Source: Thermoanaerobacterales bacterium UBA4880 (GTDB lineage Bacteria > Bacillota > Thermoanaerobacteria > Thermoanaerobacterales > UBA4877). From it: a stretch of 27,442 bases of DNA. Of this stretch, positions 8,576 to 15,975 are shown in pieces. The notes beneath the pieces were generated by a model, which searched no databases, was not told the DNA's origin, and saw only the letters and a program-made list of their open reading frames with translations. Numbering within the stretch: position 1 is the first letter of the stretch; each line of letters starts with the position of its first letter. The position numbers were made by a program, and so were the translations under genes. Location: NCBI GenBank assembly GCA_002399285.1, contig DHDI01000021.1:1-27442 (forward strand). Reading direction: 5' to 3'.

Positions 8576-9496
8576 TTATTCTTTGGTAATATTTAAATAG
8601 TCAGACCAGACGGTTTTGATCCTTTCACTGCCGAGTAAAAAGACGTTATCGCCCTTTGCCGCAGTATGCATGATATCTTTGATCGTATTGTACACCTTAT
8701 TCGCTCTATACTCAACCTTCCTCATTTCCAACTGTTTCATAAGATATGATGTCCTGCTTCCGTCATTTTCCATATAAATAGTATAGTTATATACGGGAAG
8801 CCATTCCTGAAGTATATCCGCGATCTTCTTTAACACCCCCGGTTCAAGACCGGCAAAGTCATCCAATACTATGTATATGTTTTTATACTCGTTCTCACTT
8901 TGGCTTTCCAAGACAGAAAAAAACTGATATGGGTTGCTAATCTTATTATATATTACGCTAAAGCCTCCGTCATATATCCTCTCCATATTGCCGCCGAATT
9001 TCAGTCCTGTCAAGACCTTTGAGATCTCCCATTCCCCGATGTCAAAAATCAGAAGAACGGATATTGATGCCAGGGCATTATATATGTTATATTTTCCCGG
9101 TACATCTATCCTGACCGGAAATTCTCTGGGCAGTATCAGCTTTCCTGAAAGAGTCCTAATATCCCTCTGCACACAGCATGTAAAGGTTTGGCATCTCTCT
9201 TCCTGAATTATACTGGATGCGGTTACGGTCGCCTTACTGCTGAGACCATAATCAACGATGGCACATTCATAGGGCATCTTCATACTGTAGTTGGCGTCGG
9301 CGTTGGCGATCACCGCCGATGCATCCGAAAAATACTGCAATTCCTTCCTATAGGGTCTGGCAAGGCCGGCAAGGGCTATCACCTCACACTCCCCGCCGGA
9401 TGCGCCTTCCCATATCTCCACGTCATGCAGCGCTCCCTGCAGCATAGTCTTTATCGTGGTCTTACCCCCACGTCCTATTATAGAAACAGCAGTCAT
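8576..9496 (-). CDS. Minimal Mur-ligase-like ATPase
   Basis: A 306-residue protein that starts almost directly with a Mur-type P-loop (IIGRGGKTTIKTML, about 6-19). It continues with the central-domain landmark GKYNIYNALASI and, at the start of the C-terminal domain, GGNMERIYDG, which corresponds to the GRMER-type motif of Mur ligases. The usual N-terminal UDP-substrate domain is absent, and full-size MurC-F enzymes have about 450-500 residues. It could be a MurT/CapB-like amide ligase or a degenerate paralogue; the substrate cannot be told. The ribosome site lies in a palindrome (GGATAT-TG-ATATCC) just before the ATG, which may dampen translation. Neighbour: an SSB-like gene downstream. Confidence 0.72.
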   Translation of the reverse strand: MTAVSIIGRGGKTTIKTMLQGALHDVEIWEGASGGECEVIALAGLARPYRKELQYFSDASAVIANADANYSMKMPYECAIVDYGLSSKATVTASSIIQEERCQTFTCCVQRDIRTLSGKLILPREFPVRIDVPGKYNIYNALASISVLLIFDIGEWEISKVLTGLKFGGNMERIYDGGFSVIYNKISNPYQFFSVLESQSENEYKNIYIVLDDFAGLEPGVLKKIADILQEWLPVYNYTIYMENDGSRTSYLMKQLEMRKVEYRANKVYNTIKDIMHTAAKGDNVFLLGSERIKTVWSDYLNITKE

Positions 9497-9584
9497 AGGA
9501 TATCAATATCCTTTCTCAAACATATTCTGGAGTCCATATAAATGTTCCTTTTATTATGTTGCACATTAAAAGGCTTTAATATGT

Positions 9585-9608
9585 AAAAAAGGGCTGCACT
9601 AGGCAGCC
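9585..9608 (-). terminator. Terminator of the LysM/SleB-type hydrolase gene
   Basis: The inverted repeat GGCTGC (9592-9597) with GCAGCC (9603-9608), a short loop and a run of six T on the minus strand lie immediately after the hydrolase stop codon at 9611. Confidence 0.85.
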
Positions 9609-9610
9609 TC

Positions 9611-10465
9611 CTATTTGGCAAAAACGTGGTTTCCGATTCTGGTAATTATCGGTCGTGAAAACATCCACTTTGAATTGGTCTTTGCGGGGTTGTAATAATA
9701 TATCGCTCCTCCGCTGGGATCCCATCCTCCGGCCGCAGCCTCCGCCGCCTTCAGTGCCGTTGCATTAGGTTCAAGATACATCTGCCCGTCGCTTACGGCA
9801 GTAAAAGCAAGCGGTTGATAGATCACGCCGGCTAATGTATTGGGAAAATTAGAATTCGTAATCCTATTAAGTACGACCGCCCCTACCGCGACCTGGCCTT
9901 CATAGCTTTCTCCGCGAGCCTCCGCGTTTATTAGTTTTGCAAGAAGGTATATTTCATCTCTGCTAAATCTGGTAGACACACCCCTCGAAGGTAATGCTGC
10001 GGAAGAAGCAGAACCGGCAGTAGATGCAGAAGCAACAGACGTCTTATTGACGGTTGCTTTTACAGTCGTCTTGCCCGAAGGTATTATCAACTTCTGCCCA
10101 GGCATTATACTATCGCTCCAATTATTATTGGCCTGCTTTATTGCACCGACTGAAGTGCCATACCAGCTTGCAATCTTGTACAGGCTCTCTCCTTTGCTCA
10201 CCACATGGACCTTACAGCCCGTTGAACTTGAAGATTTAGACGGAATGGTCAACCTCTGTCCGGGTTTTATATAATCGCTCCAGTAGTTGTTAGCCTTCTT
10301 AATTGAACCGACCGTAGTGCCATACCAGCTTGCAATCTTGTACAGGCTCTCTCCCTTACTCACCACATGAACTTTGCCGGCTGCAAACGCAGTACCGGGC
10401 GCCGAAACGAAACCGGTGACTAATACGAATGCGAGAACGGCAATAAGTGTAGCTAATTTTTTCAT
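9611..10465 (-). CDS. Double-LysM cell-wall hydrolase (SleB/CwlJ type)
   Basis: A secreted peptidoglycan hydrolase, probably acting on spore cortex or cell wall. The 284 residues comprise a signal peptide (1-29, ending TAFAAG), LysM 1 (31-76), LysM 2 (85-130), a Ser/Thr/Ala-rich linker (about 131-165) and a Hydrolase_2 (SleB/CwlJ) domain (about 168-284). The putative catalytic glutamate is E182 in INAEARGE. LysM repeats bind the GlcNAc backbone (family knowledge). B. subtilis SleB carries a different binding domain, so this is a family member rather than a certain SleB orthologue. The ribosome site AAAAGGGTG precedes the ATG. It has its own promoter and terminator. Confidence 0.92.
   Translation of the reverse strand: MKKLATLIAVLAFVLVTGFVSAPGTAFAAGKVHVVSKGESLYKIASWYGTTVGSIKKANNYWSDYIKPGQRLTIPSKSSSSTGCKVHVVSKGESLYKIASWYGTSVGAIKQANNNWSDSIMPGQKLIIPSGKTTVKATVNKTSVASASTAGSASSAALPSRGVSTRFSRDEIYLLAKLINAEARGESYEGQVAVGAVVLNRITNSNFPNTLAGVIYQPLAFTAVSDGQMYLEPNATALKAAEAAAGGWDPSGGAIYYYNPAKTNSKWMFSRPIITRIGNHVFAK
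10155..10369. repeat. 53-nt direct repeat inside the two LysM domains
   Basis: Positions 10155-10207 and 10317-10369 are the same 53 bases apart from about three substitutions, at a 162-nt (54-codon) period. They encode the shared segment VHVVSKGESLYKIASWYGT of the two LysM domains. The near identity at silent sites suggests recent duplication or gene conversion. Confidence 0.85.
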
Positions 10466-10504
10466 GTTATCACCCTTTTCTTTAATGGTTGAAGCGATAA
10501 CATG

Positions 10505-10533
10505 ATTATATTTAATTAGTCGTTTTTTGTCGA
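10505..10533 (-). promoter_or_regulatory. Sigma-A-like promoter of the LysM hydrolase gene
   Basis: The minus strand reads TCGACA (10533-10528), a 17-nt spacer and a perfect TATAAT (10510-10505), 40 nt upstream of the start. A forespore-type sigma-G element was not evident, so expression may not be restricted to spores. Confidence 0.65.
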
Positions 10534-10639
10534 TTTGCCTATTAAGGCCCTATATGTTTCTATCCTTAATGGCATTAGAAACCGATAAATATAAGAAAAT
10601 ATCCTTAGAAATGCTGTACGATACCAACAATTTCATATA

Positions 10640-11419
10640 TTATTGCAGGTTGTCACTTTGCAATATTTGGGTGCCCTTATGATCTATATAATAGTTGTCC
10701 TTATATATCAGGTCTGAAACCCTGACAAATTTATAGCCTCTGCTTTTAAGCTCTCCAAGTATTGTAGGCAATACCTCAGGGGTATACTTTCCATCATTAT
10801 GAAAGAGGATAATAGAACCCTCCTTTGCCTTAGGCAGTATTCTTTGGGCCATGACGTCGGCCGATAGATCCTTCCAGTCCAGCGAGTCCACGTCCCACTG
10901 TATGACCTGGTAGCCAAGACTCCTTGCCGTGACCACCACCCTGTTGTTGTATTCGCCGTACGGCGGCCGAAACAGCCTTACATCCTTGCCTGTCAATTTC
11001 TTTATTTTTTCCGACGTCGTCGACAGCTCTTTCTCTATTTCAGCCTCAGAGAGGCTATTCATATGTGGATGGGTGGAAGAATGGTTGCCTATCTCGTGTC
11101 CGGCAGCGCTTATTTGCTTTACCATATCGGGATAGTCGTCAACCCATATTCCCACCAGGAAAAACGTGGCTTTCGCGTCGTATTTGTCCAGTATATCCAA
11201 TATCTTTTGCGTATTTTCCGCACCCCAGCTTGCATCAAACGTTATCGCCACATTTTTTTCCTTTGTCTCTACATTGTATATAGGGAGTTCCCGCTGTGGG
11301 GCGAAAACAGATATATTGCCCGGATATCCTCCATTATAATAGATGAGAGATATTCCCACCAGTATAAATACAGCGCATACCTTGATGAATCTGTCCCAGC
11401 TGATGAAGAACATATGCAT
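10640..11419 (-). CDS. pdaB: PdaB-like polysaccharide deacetylase
   Basis: A membrane-anchored NodB-family deacetylase of 259 residues with one N-terminal membrane segment (about 11-28). The motifs are TFDASWG (60-66, catalytic base D62), the metal histidines H113 and H117 in HSSTHPHM, RPPYGEYN (151-158), the WDVDSLDW block (175-182) and ILFHND (H207). The second aspartate of the usual TFDDG motif is replaced by alanine, and the ...SWG variant is characteristic of the sporulation deacetylase PdaB, which is needed for spore stability in B. subtilis. A TATAAT at 11470-11465 (minus) may be its -10 box. The ATG at 11419 follows GGGGGG by 5 nt; another ATG at 11413 is possible. Confidence 0.9.
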   Translation of the reverse strand: MHMFFISWDRFIKVCAVFILVGISLIYYNGGYPGNISVFAPQRELPIYNVETKEKNVAITFDASWGAENTQKILDILDKYDAKATFFLVGIWVDDYPDMVKQISAAGHEIGNHSSTHPHMNSLSEAEIEKELSTTSEKIKKLTGKDVRLFRPPYGEYNNRVVVTARSLGYQVIQWDVDSLDWKDLSADVMAQRILPKAKEGSIILFHNDGKYTPEVLPTILGELKSRGYKFVRVSDLIYKDNYYIDHKGTQILQSDNLQ

Positions 11420-11566
11420 AATATCCCCCCTGTTCTTTAATTAATTTATTCTTTAATACGCTTTATTATACTTTTTAACCATAAATTACATTTTATTTAA
11501 TGAATATAAACATGGACATATTTAAAAAATACATATGCAAACAGTATTTGAAAGTAGGTAATAGTT

Positions 11567-13003
11567 ATGGCCTGGGTTTTGATTTTGTTGGTGCTATTTG
11601 CAGTTTGCTTCCTATACCTGAAGTTTTATGACGACAAGGAGCTGTCGCCTGTCGCCGTGCCTGCATCCAAGAACAAGGAAAAGGACCAGAACAGACCTCC
11701 CACCACTTTTAAGGACGTGGCAGGTCTGGATGAAGTAATAGAGGAACTGCATGATCTGGTCGACTATATGAACAATACTCAAAAGTACAAAGCCCTTGGT
11801 GCAAAATTTCCAAAAGGGATAATATTCTATGGGCCTCCCGGCACCGGTAAAACCCTGCTTGCCAGCGCGCTGGCCGGCGAAACAAAAGCCGTATTTTACC
11901 CGGTAAGCGGCTCGGAGTTTGTGGAAAAATACGTAGGCGTAGGCGCCAGCAGAATAAGGGCCCTGTTTCAAAAGGCGCGGAAGAGCGCTCCCAGCGTGAT
12001 ATTTATCGATGAGATCGACGCCGTAGGCAGCCGCAGAAACATAGACAACAACTCTGAAAAGGACCAGACATTAAATCAGCTCCTTGTTGAGATGGATGGT
12101 TTTAATTCCAATGAGGATACCGTAATAGTCATCGGAGCAACCAACCGGCTGGATCTGCTCGATGAGGCGCTGCTGCGGCCGGGCCGTTTTGATCGGCAGA
12201 TATATATCGGCCATCCCAACCTCAGAGCTCGGGAGGAGATACTGCGCGTCCATACCAAGAACAAACCCTTGGAGCCCGCCGTAGATCTTAAGAAGCTGGC
12301 CTCCCGGACATACGGCATGACGGGCGCCCACCTTGCATCTATAGCCAATGAGGCAGCCATATTGGCCGTGAGAAGGAACAAGATGCACATAGGCAACGAT
12401 GAATTTGATGAGGCAATAGAAAGGGTAATAGCGGGTATAGAAAAGAAGAATGCGGACATAATCGAGAAGGAAAAACTCATGGTGGCATACCATGAGGCCG
12501 GTCATGCATTGATCTCCAGCCTGCTTGAAGTCAACTCGGTGGGGAAGATATCCATAAAGCCCCGGGGCCAGGCCCTGGGCTATGTCCTGAACCTTCCCAA
12601 CGAGGATAACTTCCTTCAAACAAAAACTCAGCTGCTGAACAGGATCAAAGTGCTTTTAGGCGGCAGAGCCGCAGAAGAGCTCATATTCGGCGATGTGACA
12701 TCGGGCGCGCTCAACGACCTTAAAGAGGCCACTCAAATAGCATTGACCATGATCACCTCATACGGTATGAGCGACATAGGCAAAAGGGTATACGAAATTC
12801 AAGACGTAAACGACAATGAGACTGTAAACCGGGAGATAAACAAGATCATGGACCAATGCTATGATGAAACAATGGAAGCGCTCCGCATAAATAAGGGACC
12901 ACTGGAAATGATAGTAAAAAAGCTCCTCGAAAAGGATTCATTGAACGGCGGGGAGATCGAAAACATAATCAAAGAGCATAAGGTCATGGTATCTGCTACC
13001 TGA
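11567..13003 (+). CDS. Short FtsH-like AAA metalloprotease A
   Basis: Membrane-anchored ATP-dependent zinc protease of the FtsH family, 478 residues. One N-terminal membrane segment (about 2-19) is followed directly by the AAA module. Walker A is GPPGTGKT (89-96), the pore loop EKYVGVGAS, Walker B VIFIDEID (144-151) and the arginine-finger region RPGRFDR (204-210). The M41 peptidase domain has HEAGH (309-313) and the third zinc ligand in TSGALNDLKEAT. Canonical FtsH has about 600-650 residues, two membrane segments and an extracytoplasmic domain; that domain is missing here. All catalytic motifs are intact, so it is probably active. The ribosome site GTAGGT is modest. It is followed by mecA, also a proteolysis gene. 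Confidence 0.92.
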   Translation: MAWVLILLVLFAVCFLYLKFYDDKELSPVAVPASKNKEKDQNRPPTTFKDVAGLDEVIEELHDLVDYMNNTQKYKALGAKFPKGIIFYGPPGTGKTLLASALAGETKAVFYPVSGSEFVEKYVGVGASRIRALFQKARKSAPSVIFIDEIDAVGSRRNIDNNSEKDQTLNQLLVEMDGFNSNEDTVIVIGATNRLDLLDEALLRPGRFDRQIYIGHPNLRAREEILRVHTKNKPLEPAVDLKKLASRTYGMTGAHLASIANEAAILAVRRNKMHIGNDEFDEAIERVIAGIEKKNADIIEKEKLMVAYHEAGHALISSLLEVNSVGKISIKPRGQALGYVLNLPNEDNFLQTKTQLLNRIKVLLGGRAAEELIFGDVTSGALNDLKEATQIALTMITSYGMSDIGKRVYEIQDVNDNETVNREINKIMDQCYDETMEALRINKGPLEMIVKKLLEKDSLNGGEIENIIKEHKVMVSAT

Positions 13004-13095
13004 GGAGGGGCGTCATTTCTCCTCCTCAGACCGATGCCAAAATCGCGCAAGCGCTAAATTACACAGTATTTTAGCTCGCTGCTGCGTTGGGTGAA
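13000..13095. repeat. Hairpin and possible interspersed repeat downstream of FtsH-like A
   Basis: CTGAGGAGG (13000-13008) pairs with CCTCCTCAG (13021-13029) around the stop codon, but no T run follows, so it is not a clear terminator. The next segment, about 13034-13095, holds an imperfect inverted repeat (GCTAAA at 13053-13058 with TTTAGC at 13070-13075) flanked by GC-rich CGCAAGCG and CGCTGCTGCG. It has no coding potential and looks like a small dispersed intergenic repeat. That reading is a guess from its style. Confidence 0.35.
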
Positions 13096-13165
13096 ATCCA
13101 AACATAATCCGTCTTCCAACTCAAAAAGCAGTATCTGTGTCATCCTATGAAAAGGTATCTCTTTA

Positions 13166-13174
13166 TGGTATAAT
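13166..13174 (+). promoter_or_regulatory. Extended -10 promoter of mecA
   Basis: TGGTATAAT matches the extended -10 form TG-N-TATAAT, about 60 nt before the mecA start. No convincing -35 box is visible, as is common for extended -10 promoters. Confidence 0.5.
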
Positions 13175-13234
13175 TAATAATACCAAGGTGAATGGCATAA
13201 AATTTAATAATCATTAAAGAGAGAGGTGGGCGGG

Positions 13235-13786
13235 ATGAAAATAGAAAAAATCAGCGAGAATAAAATAAGGATTTTGATCACCGCCGCAGATTTAAAGAAA
13301 AAAAACATCGAAATAGACGACCTCTATTATGACAATACAAAGGCACAGTCCCTATTCTGGGAGCTCCTGTACGAGGCGTATATGGAGGAAAGTTTTGATG
13401 TGGAAAATTCAAAATTGATCGTGGAAGTCGCTCCGGTGGCATATGACAGCTTTGTGATCATAGTCACGCGCATTCCCAATACCAAGCCGGTATTGTTCAC
13501 CGGTAAACCTCCCAAAAGCTATCTGAACAACTATTTTCAGTTTGAGTCCTTCGATGAATTTCTGGAGCTCTCTAAAGAAATTGACGGGCTGTTCTCGGGA
13601 GAAAGCAGTCTGTATAAATATCAGCAATGGTACGTTCTTTCCCTGAGCGGATTCCTTACCAAAAAAGCACAGGCCACATTGGAAGAGTACGGAATGAAGG
13701 TAAATACCTCTGCCGGCGTATTGAATGAGCATGGAAAACTCTTGATAAATAAGGATGCGCTGGATGTTATTAATAAATATTTTTAA
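13235..13786 (+). CDS. mecA: MecA-family adaptor of the ClpC protease
   Basis: An adaptor that delivers substrates to ClpC/ClpP and stimulates ClpC assembly (family knowledge). The 183-residue protein has the typical N terminus MKIEKISENKIRILIT, an acidic middle and a C-terminal MecA domain (about 95-183) with FESFDEFLELSKEI and SLYKYQQWYVLSL. It is somewhat shorter than B. subtilis MecA, with a short linker. The frame opens at a GTG at 13226, but the ATG at 13235 follows GAGAGGTG with normal spacing and fits the family start. It lies between two FtsH-like protease genes. Confidence 0.88.
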   Translation: MKIEKISENKIRILITAADLKKKNIEIDDLYYDNTKAQSLFWELLYEAYMEESFDVENSKLIVEVAPVAYDSFVIIVTRIPNTKPVLFTGKPPKSYLNNYFQFESFDEFLELSKEIDGLFSGESSLYKYQQWYVLSLSGFLTKKAQATLEEYGMKVNTSAGVLNEHGKLLINKDALDVINKYF

Positions 13787-13874
13787 ATTAAAAACTTATC
13801 TTGCTTAATTTTGCATCGTTCAGGCCTGCCGCTTTGCCTTGCACATCTTTGCAGTCTGCCGGTTTGTATACAAT

Positions 13875-13904
13875 ATAAGGAGCGATATTTCAATCGCTCC
13901 TTAT
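13875..13904. terminator. Hairpin between mecA and FtsH-like B
   Basis: A 12-bp stem (ATAAGGAGCGAT at 13875-13886 with ATCGCTCCTTAT at 13893-13904) and a 6-nt loop lie between two convergent genes. Tails are AT-rich rather than pure T runs. It probably acts as a bidirectional terminator. Confidence 0.7.
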
Positions 13905-13920
13905 TGATTCATTTACATAT

Positions 13921-15387
13921 TTACGCGGCCACGCTCTTTAAAGAATTTCTCAGCATGTCCCCGGTTATGCTCTCTTCCTTTAAAATTATATCGGACAGGT
14001 ATAAAATTGCATCCCTGTTGCTTTCAATTATGCAGTGCACATCTTCTTCAAGATTCTTTATGATCTCCGATACCGCCATGCTCAAATCTCTTTTCGGTAT
14101 ATCGTTCTTGCTGATTATCCCCAGCTTCGACATGCCCGAGTATATGATATCCTTGGCATATTTTATTGCCTGTTCGAAATCATTGGATGCACCCGTACTT
14201 CTGTCACTCAATATAATTTCTTCGGCCATGGCTCCGCCAAGGCATACCTTTATTTCCTTTTCCAGTTCTTCCTTAGTGTAAAGATAATGATCATCTTTCT
14301 CCGTCTGCCTTACGAATCCGAGGGCATTGCCCCTGGGAGCAATGGTGACGTTAGCCACGCTGCCAGGCATAAGCGTTTCAATGACCACGGCGTGCCCGGT
14401 CTCATGTATGGCGACCCGTTTAAGTTCATCGGGCGTCGGCTTTCTATCCAATTTTTCACCCATGATGACCTTATCGACTGCTTCCGTAAGATATTTTTGC
14501 ATAATGATCTCCGATTTATCACGCAGCGCCAATATGGCCGCTTCATTTGTCAGCGACTCCAAATGCGCGCCGGAAAACCCGAACGTATCCTGCGCTATGG
14601 CTTCCAGATCCACATCGGGAGCCAGCGGCTTTCCCTTGGTATGAATATTGAGTATTTCAAGCCTTCCCTTTTTATCCGGCAGGTCGACCCTTACCTGTCT
14701 GTCAAAACGGCCGGGCCGCAGCAGCGCTTCGTCCAGCATATCCATTCTGTTGGTCGCCGCGATCACCAGTAACTTTATGTCATCCTCCTGATTTGCCCCG
14801 TCCATCTCTACGAGAAGCTGATTTAAAGTCTGATCATACTCCATATGACTCTCATTGCTTCCCCTCTTTACGCCGATTATCTCGATCTCGTCGATGAAGA
14901 CCACAACGCCCTTTTTCCCCTGTCTGGCCGCTTCTGCCTTTGCCGACTCGAACAGCTTTCTTACCCTTTGAGCACCTACTCCGGCATATACCTCTATGAA
15001 TTCACTGCCCGAGGAAGCCACAAACGCCGAATCGGTATATGACGCCGCCGCCTTAGCCAGCAGCGTCTTCCCAGTTCCAGGAGGTCCCCATAGCAGTATT
15101 CCCTTGAGAGGTCTTATACCCAGCTTTTCGATCTCCTTATCATGTATGATAAAATCCAGCGCTTCTTTCAATTCCCTGATGGCAGAGTTCTGCCCCCCGA
15201 TATCTTCAAACTTAACCGTACCCACATCATTTACAGTCTTGAGGTTACCGCCGACCTTACCGTCCAGCAAATAGTTAAGCATAAACAGCATAGCCCCAAT
15301 GAATATTAAAGGGGTAATATCGAAACCCAATATAGCTAGAAATACAGTTACGGCTACCGCAGAGCCTATCAATACCTCCCTAATCAT
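13921..15387 (-). CDS. Short FtsH-like AAA metalloprotease B
   Basis: A second FtsH-family protease, 488 residues. Two hydrophobic segments (about 5-21 and 25-42) are joined by only a few residues, so the extracytoplasmic domain is absent. The AAA module has GPPGTGKT (101-108), the pore loop EVYAGVGAQ, Walker B VVVFIDEIE (161-169) and RPGRFDR (224-230). The peptidase domain has HETGH (328-332) and the zinc aspartate in TGASNDFEQAIKYA. It is only partly similar to protein A (for example IDEIEI in place of IDEIDA and HETGH in place of HEAGH), so the two are old paralogues. The ribosome site AAGGGGGG precedes the ATG. Its start overlaps the end of a small membrane-protein gene by 8 nt, implying coupled translation. 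Confidence 0.92.
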   Translation of the reverse strand: MIREVLIGSAVAVTVFLAILGFDITPLIFIGAMLFMLNYLLDGKVGGNLKTVNDVGTVKFEDIGGQNSAIRELKEALDFIIHDKEIEKLGIRPLKGILLWGPPGTGKTLLAKAAASYTDSAFVASSGSEFIEVYAGVGAQRVRKLFESAKAEAARQGKKGVVVFIDEIEIIGVKRGSNESHMEYDQTLNQLLVEMDGANQEDDIKLLVIAATNRMDMLDEALLRPGRFDRQVRVDLPDKKGRLEILNIHTKGKPLAPDVDLEAIAQDTFGFSGAHLESLTNEAAILALRDKSEIIMQKYLTEAVDKVIMGEKLDRKPTPDELKRVAIHETGHAVVIETLMPGSVANVTIAPRGNALGFVRQTEKDDHYLYTKEELEKEIKVCLGGAMAEEIILSDRSTGASNDFEQAIKYAKDIIYSGMSKLGIISKNDIPKRDLSMAVSEIIKNLEEDVHCIIESNRDAILYLSDIILKEESITGDMLRNSLKSVAA

Positions 15388-15913
15388 TATGTTCCCCCCT
15401 TAATGCCTGTGAGTAGTTTATAACCTTATACAGCGTACTGTCACTATAAGACATAGTCACATAGATATTCTTCTCATCAACCTTAATTGTATAATTTATC
15501 CCGCTTGATTTCAACTTATCCTGAATGCTGCTTATCATTTCGGGGAAATCCCCTTTGATCATTGATTCATATAAATAATACGAAATCCCGTCATATGCGT
15601 TCTCCAACTTTGTATAGGATTTGCCCTTTACATCCTGAATGATGATTACGGACTGCGGAGACTGCTTGTTTATCTCCTTCTCCATTTCAAGGTACAAATT
15701 CTTAAGGTCTGTGTCCTTCTCTATACCGACATATATCTTTTGAGAAACTTTATCCTTGATTATTTTCACAGATTTCACGCCGTCTATGTCCTTGATGTTC
15801 TTCTCAAGACCGCTGTCTGTATATTTCATATAAAGATTAAAGCCTAACATGAGCGCAGCCAACAATACGACCGCTACAATAACCACCACATACAACTTTA
15901 TGCCCTTGAACAT
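15380..15913 (-). CDS. Small membrane-anchored protein coupled to FtsH-like B
   Basis: I do not recognise this 177-residue protein. It has one N-terminal membrane segment (about 7-29), after which the chain should lie mostly outside the membrane. Two lysine-rich alpha/beta stretches follow (about 34-95 and 115-170), each ending in short beta strands such as KIYVGIEKD and NIYVTMSYSD, possibly a repeated fold. It overlaps the FtsH-like B gene by 8 nt. One idea is that it supplies the extracytoplasmic part that the protease lacks, acting as a partner or regulator; this is inference from gene coupling. The ribosome site GGGGAGG precedes the ATG. Confidence 0.75.
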   Translation of the reverse strand: MFKGIKLYVVVIVAVVLLAALMLGFNLYMKYTDSGLEKNIKDIDGVKSVKIIKDKVSQKIYVGIEKDTDLKNLYLEMEKEINKQSPQSVIIIQDVKGKSYTKLENAYDGISYYLYESMIKGDFPEMISSIQDKLKSSGINYTIKVDEKNIYVTMSYSDSTLYKVINYSQALRGEHND

Positions 15914-15945
15914 TTTTTCCTCCCCATGAGATAATATATACGTTG

Positions 15946-15975
15946 ATTATATCACATTCATATATACTATTTCAA
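15946..15975 (-). promoter_or_regulatory. Promoter of the membrane protein/FtsH-like B pair
   Basis: The minus strand has TTGAAA (15975-15970), an 18-nt spacer and a perfect TATAAT (15951-15946) with an upstream TG (TGATATAAT). It overlaps the end of the preceding gene and lies 33 nt from the start codon. Confidence 0.65.
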
